Assembly: GCA_035373905.1 (NCBI GenBank)
Contig: DAOSOK010000076.1
Coordinates: 1 to 7,097 of the forward strand
Direction of reading: 5' to 3'
DNA: 7,097 nt
Source of the DNA: Candidatus Ozemobacteraceae bacterium
GTDB lineage: Bacteria; Muiribacteriota; Ozemobacteria; Ozemobacterales; Ozemobacteraceae
The notes under the pieces are model-generated. The model ran no database searches. It saw nothing but the letters and a program-made list of their open reading frames with translations, and was not told the origin of the DNA. Both the position numbers and the translations under genes were made by a program. Within the stretch, counting starts at the first letter, position 1. The number at the start of each line of letters is the position of its first letter. This document shows, one piece after another, positions 6,141-7,097 of this stretch.

Positions 6141-6157
6141 TGTCTCCACATGAGACA
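6141..6157. promoter_or_regulatory. Possible operator: inverted repeat upstream of the GAF-GGDEF gene
   Basis: TGTCTC (6141-6146) and GAGACA (6152-6157) are a perfect inverted repeat with a 5-base centre, ending 8 bases before the predicted -10 hexamer at 6166. In this position a dimeric regulator could overlap the -35 region. The symmetry is seen directly; regulation is inferred. Confidence 0.35.
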
Positions 6158-6162
6158 GAGTA

Positions 6163-6171
6163 TGGTATACT
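6163..6171 (+). promoter_or_regulatory. Extended -10 promoter element for the GAF-GGDEF gene
   Basis: TGGTATACT (6163-6171) matches an extended -10 (TGn followed by TATACT, five of six consensus). A T-run (6171-6178) follows. The nearest -35-like hexamer, TTGTCT (6140-6145), is 20 bases away, longer than ideal, but extended -10 promoters need little -35. It gives a leader of about 100 bases to the ATG at 6279. The divergent minus-strand gene shares this 287-bp spacer; I see no clear promoter for it. Confidence 0.5.
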
Positions 6172-6278
6172 TTTTTTTAGAGAGATTTTCCACCGATTGC
6201 CGATAAGAAGAAAGACTTTCGCCCGCTCCCGGAAGAATTGCGCCAGGCACCCATCTGCAGAACATCAGGAGAGAATCG

Positions 6279-7094
6279 ATGAAGGAACATGTTCTACCGG
6301 CACTTTGCCAGACGCTTGCGGGGCTCCCGGCCGATCGCCGGTCGGTCCGCACCATCAAGCGCATCATGCGGTGCATGGAAGCCAGCCTCGGCGCCACCGC
6401 CGTAGCCCTTGTCTGCAAGAACAAGCGCAGCGACGAACTCGAAGTCACCCAGAGCCACAACATCTTCCAGGAAGCGGCCAACGCGTATCGCCGCCAGGTC
6501 GGAACCGGCGCGATCGGCCGCCTGTTTTACTCCGAACCTCTCCTGATCATCAAGCGCGACGCCAATCCCGAAGAATACCAGGAGTTGAAGATCGAGACCG
6601 ACTATCGGCTGGCCGTCGCCGCACGGGTCTCCTCATCCGCGGGCGTGTACGGCTTTTTCGTCGTCTTCTTCGAGACCGATCCGCAGGACTCTCCGCTCGT
6701 CATTCAGCTCGTCCAGGCCGCCGCCGGGCTTTGCGGCGCCGCGAAAGAGCGGGAAGAACTGCTCGACGCCCTCGACGATCTCCGGCGGTATGATCCCGAC
6801 ACCGGGCTTCTCTGCTACACCTACTTCATGGACAGACTCGCCGAGGAGCTCGCGAAGTCCCATCGGTACAAGCTGCCGCTGTCGCTCATCGTGATGGACG
6901 TCGACAACTTCAAGCCGATCATCAAGTCCTGCGGCTCGCACTCCGGCATCGAGCTCCTGCGCGAACTCTCCGACGCCCTCAAGTTCTGCATCCGCGGCGT
7001 CGACATCCTGGGCCGGTTCGGCAGCGACGAGTTCATCATGTACCCGGCATTTCCGGGGTTTCATGTACACTCTGCGGGATTTTTCATGTGGTAG
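6279..7094 (+). CDS. GAF-like / degenerate GGDEF signalling protein, 3' end replaced by IS sequence
   Basis: The start is supported by AGGAG (6267-6271) 7 bases before ATG. Residues about 15-155 look like a GAF-type sensor domain (IMRCMEASLGATAVALVC, TGAIGRLFYSEPLLI, YGFFVVFF). A linker EREELLDALDDLRRYDPDTG leads into a GGDEF domain from about 165, the fold of diguanylate cyclases, which make c-di-GMP from two GTP. Asp207 of MDVDNFK (metal ligand) and GSDEF (248-252) are recognisable. The residues that hold guanine in active cyclases (Asn335 and Asp344 in PleD) are Ile215 and Ile224 here, the INDxxGH motif reads IIKSCGS, and the second Gly of GGDEF is Ser. Activity is therefore doubtful; a binding or regulatory role is possible. 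After IM (253-254) the family pattern stops and 17 unrelated residues lead to a TAG at 7092. The last ~60-80 residues of a normal GGDEF are missing, apparently through an insertion near 7039. Confidence 0.8.
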   Translation: MKEHVLPALCQTLAGLPADRRSVRTIKRIMRCMEASLGATAVALVCKNKRSDELEVTQSHNIFQEAANAYRRQVGTGAIGRLFYSEPLLIIKRDANPEEYQELKIETDYRLAVAARVSSSAGVYGFFVVFFETDPQDSPLVIQLVQAAAGLCGAAKEREELLDALDDLRRYDPDTGLLCYTYFMDRLAEELAKSHRYKLPLSLIVMDVDNFKPIIKSCGSHSGIELLRELSDALKFCIRGVDILGRFGSDEFIMYPAFPGFHVHSAGFFMW

Positions 7095-7097
7095 AGG
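7039..7097 (+). mobile_element. Probable end of an IS21-like insertion sequence (partial)
   Basis: Immediately after the conserved GSDEFIM codons the sequence becomes TGTACCCGGCATTTCCGGGG, then TTTCATGTACAC and GGGATTTTTCATGTGG. CATGT recurs at 7037, 7062 and 7085, and the longer blocks CCGGGGTTTCATGT (7053-7066) and CGGGATTTTTCATGT (7075-7089) are near-copies. IS21-family elements begin with TG and carry several such internal repeats, bound by the transposase, near each end; that is why this family is suggested. No transposase is visible in the remaining bases, so the family is tentative. That the GGDEF gene is broken here is better supported. Confidence 0.45.

Noticed and set aside
4870..6153. 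A 427-codon plus-strand frame opposite the secreted protein
   Set aside because: It begins inside a palindromic repeat and its product is Arg/Gly-rich with no domain. The minus strand has a signal peptide, a linker and a ribosome binding site.
5660..6793. A 377-codon plus-strand frame overlapping two genes
   Set aside because: It runs antisense to the secreted protein and out of frame through the GAF-GGDEF gene. The product is basic and low in complexity, typical of a shadow.
1..7097. CRISPR arrays, tRNA, rRNA, riboswitches
   Set aside because: I found no regularly spaced short repeats, no cloverleaf or rRNA-like segments and no recognisable riboswitch core.

Overview
The window is a GC-rich stretch of bacterial DNA with five protein-coding loci, apparently cut at both ends by insertion sequences. 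A lipoprotein signal peptide and a second secreted protein suggest a diderm bacterium. I cannot name the phylum from the sequence alone.

Left end (1-577): bases 1-100 look like the end of an IS3-type element. Its transposase gene starts on the minus strand, with a strong ribosome binding site, and runs off the window. The element sits inside a gene of which only the last ~140 codons remain (101-522), followed by a hairpin terminator. Those codons are clearly paralogous to the C-terminus of the next gene.

Centre (578-4064): an intergenic region carries a pair of short palindromic repeats. It is followed by a large gene (987-4016) for a predicted 1009-residue surface lipoprotein: lipobox, carboxypeptidase-regulatory-like domain, Ig-like region, three Listeria-Bacteroides (InlB B / Flg_new) repeats of exactly 246 bp period, an FN3-like region and a C-terminal seven-repeat module that is probably a beta-propeller. 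Its terminator is nearly the same as that of the broken paralog, so the two are a tandem duplicate pair.

Right half (4065-7097): a complete beta-class carbonic anhydrase of the Can type (4136-4777), a second palindromic repeat pair in the opposite orientation to the first, and a hairpin terminator come first. Then comes a convergent minus-strand gene for a secreted protein with a long Ser/Ala/Thr/Pro/Gln linker and a possible Cys/His peptidase-like domain (4984-5991). Divergent from it is a GAF-GGDEF signalling gene (6279 onward) whose GGDEF domain lacks key substrate-binding residues. Its homology stops just after the GSDEF motif, where repeated CATGT blocks suggest the end of an IS21-like element.

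The genes do not form one operon. Each appears to have its own promoter or terminator, and they share only a general envelope and signalling theme. The strongest points for follow-up are the two IS-interrupted genes, the tandem lipoprotein family, the oppositely oriented bipartite palindromic repeats flanking the lipoprotein/carbonic anhydrase block, and the degenerate GGDEF protein.
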